A stretch of 59,305 nt of DNA from Pumilibacter intestinalis (GTDB lineage: Bacteria > Bacillota > Clostridia > Christensenellales > Pumilibacteraceae), in the NCBI RefSeq assembly GCF_943193005.1, contig NZ_CALPCH010000014.1, forward strand, positions 1-59,305, read 5' to 3'. Below are positions 52,005 through 59,305 of the stretch, one piece after another (within the stretch, counting starts at the first letter, position 1; the number at the start of each line of letters is the position of its first letter). The notes under the pieces are model-generated. The model was not told the DNA's origin and did not search any database. It saw nothing but the letters and a program-made list of their open reading frames with translations. Made by a program: the position numbers and the translations under genes.

Positions 52005-54476
52005 CTATTTCGCCTTTACGCTTACCGAGCTAATATAAAGCGTGTTCTTCGTGCCCGGCGCGTTGGCGCAGTCTATGCCCACGGTTTCTATCTTTCTAAG
52101 TTCGGAAGAAAACCGCGAAATATACGTAAAGTTGGATACGGATATTTTGCGCCAACCGTTTGCGGGAAGCGTAACGGAGTCTACGGTGTACTGAACTCCC
52201 GAGTCGTTACGCGCAATCACGTTTATTTTGAGGTCGTCGTTCGAGTCGTTGTATACCCAAAACGACAAATCTTCCAGCCCGTCAAGTCCGTCTACGCCGA
52301 AACGAACGTAAGGACGGTAACCTTTGGTTTGGATTTCGTTATCGAACTGCTTGCCCGCAAGCACCGCTTTCACGGTTGCGCCGTGCGCCGCCTGCGTTCC
52401 GTCGCCGTATGCAACCGAACTGCCGTTCGCAGTGTTCACGGCAAACTTGCTCGCGTTTTCCTCGTTCGATAAATCTATCGCTTTACTATACGCCTTGCCA
52501 ACTATAAGCTCCGCGCTCTTTCCGCTTGCCGCAATAGTTATTTTGCCGCCGTCGGGATAGTCGACATTTACCGCCGATACGGTTTTGCCGTCGCCCGTAG
52601 CGGTTGCGCTCGTTTCAGCGGTTTCGCCGTTTATTTTAAGCTCCGCCGAGTTCGCGGCGCAAACGGTATAACTCACGCCGTTTTCGTCGTACGAGAAATC
52701 TGCCAAAAGCACGCCCGAGGGCGACTGCGCCATTTCTATAAGGCGGGCAACCGTTCTGCGAGCGGCTTGCAATCCCTCGAAATTCAATTTGCTTATGCCG
52801 GTAGCATAAATTTGTTTGTTCATTTCGGCGATTGCCGTGCGGATATTTTCGCCGCTTACGCCGTAATTGTCGGCAAGTTTTTCATACTCTTGTTCGAGTA
52901 CGGACAAATACGTAAAGTCGTCTATGCCGTCGCGGCGTGCGGTAAGGCGCAAACTCGGAAACGGCTTTTCCGAGCCGTAAGCCCTACCCGGATACAGCCA
53001 GTATCCGTCGCCCGCCGTTATGCCGTCGCGCGAAGGCGAGGTATAGTGGTCGGGCACTCTGCCGTATCCCACGGGCAACGCCGTTCCGAAATTGCAGTAT
53101 GCGTTCACGTTCCAATACAAATCGCCCTCTATGCCGTAATCGAACCGCGACCAAAACAAATCGCGTGAAGTAATCATGTAGTCGTCTATAAGATTTGCGG
53201 CATACGGCCAGAAATTCGCCGAGCCGTACGAGGTAAAGTCATACCCCTCCTTTTGCAAATCGGCGTACATATCCAAGTTTTCGGTAGACGAAAAGTTGTT
53301 GAATATGGGGCAAAGTTTAATATCGTTTTTATACGGCTCGAACTTATCTTGCCAACCCGTGATTACGGGTATAACGTGGCGGATATCTTTTACGGAGTTC
53401 GCAATTTCGCCCGTAAGGTTCAACTCGCTTATAACCGCCTGTTCCGCCTCGTTCGTTTCCTTAATCACCTTTTCCGTTTGAGGAAATTTGGCGTCGTTCA
53501 CCTCGTCGTAAACTTGGTCGAAATAGTAATACGCTTTATCGAAATAGTTGATTTCGTCCTCCGTGCTTGCTTTCGCTATCGCTTTGAGATAGTTCTTGAA
53601 CACGTCGAAATCAATCGTCTTTACGCCGTTTGTTTTTTTATCCACATACGGGATACCGTATTGCGCCACTTTGCCGTAATACTTGCGCAGAGCGGTCACA
53701 AAGCCGTCGTAGTCGCCGATTTCCGCAGGGAAATAGTATGCGGTTGAGTTGTATTCGAGCAACAGGTCGTAATAATCTTCGTATTTTTCTATGGAATTAT
53801 CCAGTTCGCCGTCTATCAGCCAATCCCGCCAAATCAAATACGTGGTAGTCGCCGCGGGAACTTCGGGCATAACAAAATCATACACCTCGAGTTTAACGGG
53901 CACGGCTATCGTTTTGCCGCCCGCTGTGATTTGCACCTCGCCGCCGTACACGCCCGCCGCCGCGTCCGCGGGCACTTTAAGGTCGAACCAAAGTCCTTGA
54001 TTTTTGCCTTTGTACAGCACGTTTTCTTTGGCGTTTTTAATGTACTCGAGCGGTATCATGGCGTCGGGATACGCGCCTGCGGCAAAGCCGGTAAAGCCGC
54101 TCGAAATATTCATATATTTGAGGGCGTACGCCGTGATTGCCGTGGCGGGAATTGTATTGCCCGCCGCCGACGTGAGCGCACCCACGGTTACGTCGTAAGC
54201 CGTGTCCGCTTCCGCCCTAAGCACAAGTTGCGCGCCCTCGGTTTCGCCTTTCGCCGCCTCGAATGAAAGAGCGGCATCACCGAGCGAATTTATATCTTCG
54301 TCTTGCAATACTTTTACGGTATTGAGTGCGCCGCGCACCGTTACCGTGGTTTGCGCGTTGGGCATTTCGTCTCCGCCGCCCGTGCCGTCGCTCGGCTTTA
54401 TGTCGGCGCATGCCGTAAACGTAAGCATGGTTGCCACCATAAGCACGGCAAGAAAAACTTTTGCTACTCTTTTCAT
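52005..54476 (-). CDS. GH123/DUF4091-type lipoprotein glycosidase
   Basis: 823 residues from ATG at 54476, with GGGAG upstream. Lipoprotein signal with lipobox FTAC (Cys23). A beta domain with MNISSGFTGFAAGAYPDAMI and VPADAAAGVYGGEVQIT is followed by a barrel, then the DUF4091 block GDGYWLYPG and PFPSLRLTARRDGIDDFTYL. The family includes GH123 beta-N-acetylgalactosaminidases; a candidate catalytic pair is in YYFDQVYDE. A binding domain closes the C-terminus. It should trim the polymer at the surface before uptake. Confidence 0.8.
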   Translation of the reverse strand: MKRVAKVFLAVLMVATMLTFTACADIKPSDGTGGGDEMPNAQTTVTVRGALNTVKVLQDEDINSLGDAALSFEAAKGETEGAQLVLRAEADTAYDVTVGALTSAAGNTIPATAITAYALKYMNISSGFTGFAAGAYPDAMIPLEYIKNAKENVLYKGKNQGLWFDLKVPADAAAGVYGGEVQITAGGKTIAVPVKLEVYDFVMPEVPAATTTYLIWRDWLIDGELDNSIEKYEDYYDLLLEYNSTAYYFPAEIGDYDGFVTALRKYYGKVAQYGIPYVDKKTNGVKTIDFDVFKNYLKAIAKASTEDEINYFDKAYYYFDQVYDEVNDAKFPQTEKVIKETNEAEQAVISELNLTGEIANSVKDIRHVIPVITGWQDKFEPYKNDIKLCPIFNNFSSTENLDMYADLQKEGYDFTSYGSANFWPYAANLIDDYMITSRDLFWSRFDYGIEGDLYWNVNAYCNFGTALPVGYGRVPDHYTSPSRDGITAGDGYWLYPGRAYGSEKPFPSLRLTARRDGIDDFTYLSVLEQEYEKLADNYGVSGENIRTAIAEMNKQIYATGISKLNFEGLQAARRTVARLIEMAQSPSGVLLADFSYDENGVSYTVCAANSAELKINGETAETSATATGDGKTVSAVNVDYPDGGKITIAASGKSAELIVGKAYSKAIDLSNEENASKFAVNTANGSSVAYGDGTQAAHGATVKAVLAGKQFDNEIQTKGYRPYVRFGVDGLDGLEDLSFWVYNDSNDDLKINVIARNDSGVQYTVDSVTLPANGWRKISVSNFTYISRFSSELRKIETVGIDCANAPGTKNTLYISSVSVKAK

Positions 54477-54490
54477 ATTTTTCTCCCTTT

Positions 54491-56089
54491 TTATCTGATA
54501 ATTCCGGCTTGGCGCAACAAACTCGTCCATGCCGTGGAATTACTGTAATATGCGTAGTCCGCGTCGGCAATCTCTTTCGCGGTCTTGCGGTTGTTGCTGC
54601 GCGTTAAGAGCACTTCGAGCGGAGCGTCGTTGCTCATGCGGTAGGGCACGAGTCCCGCGCCGCCGAGCGGCAAGTCGTTGCGGCGGAAATAGTATTTCGC
54701 GCTCTTGGCAACGCCGTAGCAAGATTTTGCCCAAGCATTGTATCCGTTCCAAATCTCGGGGTCGGAAGAAACGTCGTATCCGTACGGGAGCGTAGAACCT
54801 TGCATAGATTTTGCGAACACTCTTTGCCCTTCTATGCTCGTCATGAATTTCAAAAATTCTTTTGCGTAATTAAGACCTTTGCCGTAAGATGCGGCAAACG
54901 CCGTATGGTAGTTGGAGTACGAGAACGTGATATTACGCGCTTCGCGTATCTTCTCCATCGCTTCGTCGGATATAGCGGGCTTTTGAGTGATAGTGCCGTC
55001 TACATAGTCGATTGCGGCGCAAAGTTGCGCTTCGGTAATTTGCAATTTTTCGCCGAGCGACGAGAGCACGGGCATTCTGAGCATGCGCACGTTGCTGCTC
55101 GGGAACGCTTCCGCCATTTCGTAGTTGTGCCAATCTCCGTTAGGAAAGAACGCCGCGTCGCCGAGCATGAAACGCGTTTGTGTTTCGTTCCAGCCTATGT
55201 TGTTGCTCGCAGAGTAAAAGTGACCTGTGAGAACTTCTTCGAGTGCTTCCACTGCTTTGAGTCTGCCCTCTTGCAGGAAAATTTCCGGTCCTATGGCAGA
55301 GTCGCCGCTTGCGTTGGTGTATTTGCCCGAATAAAAATCCGCAACCGCGTCAAGCCCTTCGTACTGCGCCCACCAAGGCTCGTACAAGGCGTTGTAGTAA
55401 TGCGTTTCCGCCGCATGGATAAACGCCGATATGCCCTTTGCTTTGAGAGCCTCGGCAACGGTTACGAGTTCGTCGGTGGTGCGCACGGGATACGTTTTTT
55501 GCCAGTCCGCGCCGAACGCCTTAATCATTACGTCGTCGTTCACGAGCAGACTGCTCGTGCTGTTTATCCAAGGTATGGTGTAGTACGCCTTGTCGCCGTT
55601 TTCCTTTTCTTTCTCGAAGGCAACCAACAGCGACTCGTCCATCAATTCTTTCACAGCTCTGTCGCCGTCGGGCGCGTTGTTGTACACGTCGGAAAGTTCA
55701 GCCAAAAGCGCGGTGGCGGGCGAAGCCATGGAGCTTTTTATGAACGGCAGCACGTCCGTACCGGTAAAGAACAAATCGTATTTGCAATATTCGAGACCGT
55801 TCTCGAGCGTGGCGGTTATGGTCGCGTCCTCCGTTTCGGTGCGTATCGTAATCTCGAAATTCGGATTTGTTTCTCTTTGTTTCGCCGTGAACGCGTCGGC
55901 AAGCGCGTACAGCCAATTAACGCCGTAGCCTTTGTTGAGGGTAAGAATATCCAAAGTATTCTCGGTGTCGGCTTTGTTTGCTCCGTCGTACGGGTTGTCG
56001 GGGTCGGTTACGGAACAGCCCGCAAACGTCGCCGTGCTCAAGCACATGAGTGCTCCGAGCAACACGGAAATCAACTTTTTCATTTTCAT
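54491..56089 (-). CDS. Extracellular solute-binding lipoprotein, operon 2
   Basis: 532 residues. Lipoprotein signal with lipobox TFAGC (Cys25). Mature segments follow the CUT1 solute-binding pattern (LADAFTAKQRETNPNFEITI; YTIPWINSTSSLLVNDDVMI; YAKEFLKFMTSIEGQRVFAK). It binds oligosaccharides for the permeases encoded just upstream. It is longer than average for the family. Confidence 0.92.
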   Translation of the reverse strand: MKMKKLISVLLGALMCLSTATFAGCSVTDPDNPYDGANKADTENTLDILTLNKGYGVNWLYALADAFTAKQRETNPNFEITIRTETEDATITATLENGLEYCKYDLFFTGTDVLPFIKSSMASPATALLAELSDVYNNAPDGDRAVKELMDESLLVAFEKEKENGDKAYYTIPWINSTSSLLVNDDVMIKAFGADWQKTYPVRTTDELVTVAEALKAKGISAFIHAAETHYYNALYEPWWAQYEGLDAVADFYSGKYTNASGDSAIGPEIFLQEGRLKAVEALEEVLTGHFYSASNNIGWNETQTRFMLGDAAFFPNGDWHNYEMAEAFPSSNVRMLRMPVLSSLGEKLQITEAQLCAAIDYVDGTITQKPAISDEAMEKIREARNITFSYSNYHTAFAASYGKGLNYAKEFLKFMTSIEGQRVFAKSMQGSTLPYGYDVSSDPEIWNGYNAWAKSCYGVAKSAKYYFRRNDLPLGGAGLVPYRMSNDAPLEVLLTRSNNRKTAKEIADADYAYYSNSTAWTSLLRQAGIIR

Positions 56090-56130
56090 AGCTTTTTTCT
56101 CCTTTAGGATTTTATTTTGGAAAAATTGTT

Positions 56131-57015
56131 TTAACCTTTTAAGCCGCCCGTAGTGATACTGCTCATTATCTGCTTTTGAAAGACAATAAAGAGTATAAAC
56201 GTAGGCACTGCCGCCATAAGCACGCCGGCGAAATACACGGGCATATTCACGTTAAATCCGGCTATGGTTTTGTACAAATACAATCCCGAGGCTATCGTGG
56301 GATAGTCGGGCAAGTAGTATATAGCCGTTGTATAGTCGTTCCAAGCGTTTATGAGCATAACGAGCATAATTGAACCTATTGCGGGCATTGCAATAGGAAG
56401 CATTATGCGCACGTAAATGGTAAAGTCGTTCGCGCCGTCTATCTTTGCGGCTTCGGCATACTGCCAGCTCACGCCGTTGAAATACGAGCGCAATATAAGG
56501 AACATAGAACCCACGCCCGAGGCGGAGGCAATCAAGATGAGCGGCGAATTGTACATGCCCGTTTTCATGTAGAGCCGCATGGTAGAAGCCATAGAGCCGT
56601 AAAGCGGTATCATCATAGAGGCGATAATTACAAAGTTGATTACTTTTTTGCCCACGAAATCGTACTTGCTCATGATGTACGCCGTGGTGCAACACACCGC
56701 CATGGATATAAGCGACTGCCCGAGCATGAGCCAAATTGAGTTGAACAGCATGTTAAACACGTTATTGCCGCGCACGTTGAGCAGTTTGAACGCTTCCAAA
56801 TAATTTCCGAAACGCCAGTTTTCGGGGAAAAAGTTGTTTTTGTTTATCGTATATTCTATATGGTCTTTGAGCGACGCCATAAACGCCCACGCGATTGCAT
56901 ACACCATGCTAAACGCAAACAGCGCGAATACTACAAACGCAACCACGTTGCCTACGGTGAGTTGCTGAATGAAATATCTTTTTATCGACCTTTTTGCTTT
57001 TATTGTCTTTTCCAT
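56131..57015 (-). CDS. Sugar ABC transporter permease, MalG type, operon 2
   Basis: 294 residues, six transmembrane helices. EAA loop YAEAAKIDGANDFTIYVRIM near residues 190-210, C-terminal SSITTGGLKG typical of CUT1 permeases. Second permease of the pair, 15 nt after the MalF-type gene. No ATPase accompanies it. Confidence 0.93.
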   Translation of the reverse strand: MEKTIKAKRSIKRYFIQQLTVGNVVAFVVFALFAFSMVYAIAWAFMASLKDHIEYTINKNNFFPENWRFGNYLEAFKLLNVRGNNVFNMLFNSIWLMLGQSLISMAVCCTTAYIMSKYDFVGKKVINFVIIASMMIPLYGSMASTMRLYMKTGMYNSPLILIASASGVGSMFLILRSYFNGVSWQYAEAAKIDGANDFTIYVRIMLPIAMPAIGSIMLVMLINAWNDYTTAIYYLPDYPTIASGLYLYKTIAGFNVNMPVYFAGVLMAAVPTFILFIVFQKQIMSSITTGGLKG

Positions 57016-57030
57016 GTTCGCGCCCTCCTC

Positions 57031-57954
57031 TCAGTAATCTATATCGTCGGGCAGTTTTTTCAACAGCCAACGCATCAAAAAGAAAATGGGCAACGAACAA
57101 ACCGTAAGAATAAGTCCGAAAGCGGCGGCGTATCCGAACTGTTGCCGCACTATTACTTTTTCGTACATCCAAAATGCTATCGTGCTCGTTTCGTGCATGC
57201 CGTTGGTAAAGAGCAGTATAGGTCCGCTCGCTCCGAACACGTTTATGCACGATAAGAGCATTATAGTGCCGAACGTGGGCGCAATGAGCGGCAACACGAT
57301 TTGAAACATTTCGCGCATGGGTTTTATACCGTCTATTTTGCCGTATTCTATAACCGACTCGGGAATGCGGTTCATCGCTCCCGAAAACAAAATGATGTTC
57401 ATGCCCAGTCCCGTCCATATCACGAACAAAACTATGCTCCACGTGGCATACGGCGCGGAATAGATAAGCGACGGTGCGTCGTCCCCCATTAGCTTGCGCC
57501 AAATCACGTCGATAGGTCCGCCCGCCGTGAGCATGTTGCTATACACCGCTACGAGCACTACGCCGGAAACTATCATTGGAATAACGAACACGAAGCGGAA
57601 AAATTTCCACAGCATGATTTTCTTGTAAATGAAATACGAAAGCAAAAAACTGAACAGGTTGGTTGCAAGCAACACAACGAAATAAATCATTGTGTTTTTC
57701 AAACTTATCAGCACTTCCGACTGTGCGCCGAGCGAGATATCGTCGAAAAACAAACGGAAATTACCGAACCCCCAAGCCCCCGTGTGTTGGTCTTGAAAGG
57801 CAATCAAAAACGAGTCTATATTTACGTAAATATAGAACACGCAAAAGTGCAATATCGCCACAAGCAACATGCCGTACACGAACAAGTGCTTTTTTATCAA
57901 CTTTTTCGTGCGCGGCGTTATGCCGCTTTTCTCTTTTCCCAACGCTTTCTCCAT
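57031..57954 (-). CDS. Sugar ABC transporter permease, MalF type, operon 2
   Basis: 307 residues, six transmembrane helices after a basic N-terminus (EKSGITPRTKKLIKKHLF). EAA loop SVIEYGKIDGIKPMREMFQI near residue 205. First gene of operon 2, with AAAGGAGGAG before the ATG at 57954 and a predicted leader of about 57 nt. Confidence 0.93.
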   Translation of the reverse strand: MEKALGKEKSGITPRTKKLIKKHLFVYGMLLVAILHFCVFYIYVNIDSFLIAFQDQHTGAWGFGNFRLFFDDISLGAQSEVLISLKNTMIYFVVLLATNLFSFLLSYFIYKKIMLWKFFRFVFVIPMIVSGVVLVAVYSNMLTAGGPIDVIWRKLMGDDAPSLIYSAPYATWSIVLFVIWTGLGMNIILFSGAMNRIPESVIEYGKIDGIKPMREMFQIVLPLIAPTFGTIMLLSCINVFGASGPILLFTNGMHETSTIAFWMYEKVIVRQQFGYAAAFGLILTVCSLPIFFLMRWLLKKLPDDIDY

Positions 57955-58017
57955 CTATTCTCCTCCTTTATTTTTTGCTTTCGGGTTTAACTTACTTATT
58001 TATTTAATTGCTTTACA

Positions 58018-58057
58018 ATTATATCATATATAAAAATAATTTCAAGTACCCCCCCCC
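58018..58057 (-). promoter_or_regulatory. Operon 2 promoter preceded by a G9 tract
   Basis: On the minus strand -10 TATAAT (58018-58023), 16-nt spacer, -35 TTGAAA (58040-58045). Exactly nine G (58049-58057) lie three bases upstream of the -35. Predicted start near 58011, about 57 nt before the first gene. Confidence 0.75.
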
Positions 58058-58108
58058 GACATTAGTACACTATTATGCATATAAATTTGAAAAATAATGA
58101 ACAAACTA

Positions 58109-58136
58109 TTGACAAATCGTATAATTGCGGTATAAT
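58109..58136 (+). promoter_or_regulatory. Consensus promoter of the divergent AraC gene, leaderless
   Basis: -35 TTGACA (58109-58114), 16-nt spacer, -10 TATAAT (58131-58136), both perfect. Six bases later comes the ATG at 58143, where transcription itself should begin. Confidence 0.8.
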
Positions 58137-58142
58137 GGTGGT

Positions 58143-59087
58143 ATGGAACCGCTTATAAACAAAATTTTACCGTATACGCAGCTGCATTTGCAATATGAAA
58201 ATTTCGAAATGACCGCGCATCGGCATCACACAATAGAACTACTGTACGTAATTCGCGGCACAATGTCCGTGCTTTTCGAAGACGAAAAACTGCAAACCGA
58301 ATGCGTACTCAAATCCAATCAGTTCTTACTCATATTGCCGCAATACAAACATCGCTATTCCATAAAATCGCATACCGAAATAAACGTTTTGGAAGTCGGA
58401 CACGCCAACTCGCAAATTCCTTTCATAAAATGGCTGCTTTCGGGAGAATACGCCGACAAGTTTGCTTTTATGGCAAAATTATTGCAAACCTCGCAACAGT
58501 CACTTTTGTTCGACGACACGCAAGACGTGCACGCCGCACTCGAAAGACTTATACTGCTATCCTATCAGCACGAACACAATATCCCCAACGAATATTTTAA
58601 CAGCGAATACGAAATAGCCTTGCTCGACTTGTTTATTAAAATGTGCAAATGCAATCGTTTGCTTATAGAAAAGGTTCGTTCCAATCGGTACATATCCCAC
58701 ACCCTTTTATATATTGCCGAAAACTACGCTAAAAAAATAACCATTTCTCAAATCGCCGATTTCGTAGGCGTAACCCCCTCCTATTTGCAACGCATTTTCA
58801 AACAGTCGTACGGTGAAACAATTCTCTCCGCACTCACCAAACAGCGCGTAACCGCCGCCACCGAACTACTCAAAAACTCCGACGTATCCGTTTCCGAAAT
58901 CGGCAAAAAAGTCGGCTACTCCGACAAACGCATGTTTCTCGCCGCTTTCAAAAAGCTACAAGGCACGTCCCCTTCCGAATACCGCAAAAACAACCGCTCT
59001 TTCAATTTCGCATTATACCGCGACTACTCCGACCCGAAATACACGTTAGACGTAGACACCGACGCGACCGCGACAACCGAAGAATAA
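58143..59087 (+). CDS. AraC-family transcriptional regulator, operon 2
   Basis: 314 residues from ATG at 58143 (MEPLINKILPYTQLHLQYEN). N-terminal cupin with the ligand-type block HRHHTIELLYVIRGTMSV. Two C-terminal helix-turn-helix motifs: ITISQIADFVGVTPSYLQRI and VSEIGKKVGYSDKRMFLAAF, ending GTSPSEYRK. The acidic tail is unusual. It is divergent from operon 2 across a 188-nt region holding both promoters and the G9 tract, so it is the likely regulator. A frame from TTG at 58125 overlaps the -10 box and is rejected. Confidence 0.93.
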   Translation: MEPLINKILPYTQLHLQYENFEMTAHRHHTIELLYVIRGTMSVLFEDEKLQTECVLKSNQFLLILPQYKHRYSIKSHTEINVLEVGHANSQIPFIKWLLSGEYADKFAFMAKLLQTSQQSLLFDDTQDVHAALERLILLSYQHEHNIPNEYFNSEYEIALLDLFIKMCKCNRLLIEKVRSNRYISHTLLYIAENYAKKITISQIADFVGVTPSYLQRIFKQSYGETILSALTKQRVTAATELLKNSDVSVSEIGKKVGYSDKRMFLAAFKKLQGTSPSEYRKNNRSFNFALYRDYSDPKYTLDVDTDATATTEE

Positions 59088-59305
59088 ATATATCGCTATT
59101 TGCATAGCTTTATAAAACGCACTGCGTTCAAGACTGAAATCAATCGCTTTTCCGCATCGCACAATAGTTCCGTCGAAGATATGCGGAAGGCACTCTAAAA
59201 ATGCGTACTTTTATGTTGCCTTATGTACCTTACGTGTTACCTTTTGTAACCCCGTGAGATTGGCGCGTGTGCTTGGCTTGAACAAGTGGGCTCGCTACGC
59301 TCGCC
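59088..59305. other. Region after the last gene, no clear gene
   Basis: No gene supported. At 59200-59256 a possible 18-codon ORF reads MRTFMLPYVPYVLPFVTP, driven by imperfect short repeats (TTATGTTGCC, TTATGTACC, TTACGTGTTACC). The last bases (GCTCGCTACGCTCGCC) look like the start of another CATTGCGAG-type repeat cut by the window edge. Confidence 0.3.

Overview
The window reads as a chromosomal segment of an uncultivated, carbohydrate-degrading, probably gut-dwelling member of the Bacillota (Clostridia). The support is indirect: lipoprotein-type sugar ABC transporters instead of SusC/SusD, an Lsa-type ABC-F protein, a DUF5685 gene, a Re-citrate-synthase-like gene, PcfK/PcfJ-type mobile genes and strong sigma-A promoters. 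No rRNA is present, so the lineage stays an inference.

Region 1 (1-15 kb) is core-like: a membrane protein / Cys-rich J-like protein / DUF5685 group, thrC-trpS, a small P-loop protein, a Re-citrate synthase candidate, an aminotransferase, an SGNH esterase, tRNA-Pro(CGG), ferritin, ftsH with a small membrane-anchored partner, a true J-domain protein and an Lsa-family ABC-F gene. Copies of a dispersed CATTGCGAG repeat lie between some genes.

Region 2 (15.5-29.6 kb, minus strand) is carbohydrate operon 1. An AraC regulator is followed by a GH37-like enzyme, a solute-binding lipoprotein, two permeases, a surface protein with a C-terminal anchor, a lipoprotein (alpha/alpha)6 glycosidase, a GH78 rhamnosidase and a lipoprotein with repeated X2-like modules. 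Region 3 (29.6-36.8 kb) is an accessory island: a tandem 49-bp repeat array, a decayed LytTR/CPBP locus, a zinc-ribbon peptide, an AT-rich foreign ORF, an orphan PcfK/PcfJ conjugation-type module, a BRO-N protein and a small HTH protein.

Region 4 (36.9-58 kb, minus strand) is carbohydrate operon 2, transcribed from 57954: two permeases, a solute-binding protein, a GH123/DUF4091 lipoprotein, two large Ig-like lipoproteins, a GH106-like enzyme, GH36, GH127, GH20 and a second GH37-like enzyme. A divergent AraC gene follows. The enzymes suggest uptake and dismantling of a complex heteroglycan containing galactose, HexNAc and perhaps L-arabinofuranose.

The most unusual signal is a set of four homopolymer tracts, each exactly nine G on the transcribed genes' coding strand. 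Two lie at the promoters of the two carbohydrate operons and two lie inside the two big Ig-like lipoprotein genes. This is the layout expected for slipped-strand phase variation of a glycan-use system, but it is a prediction from one sequence. A second pattern is that several single genes carry a good promoter only 6-10 nt before the start codon, which implies leaderless mRNAs.
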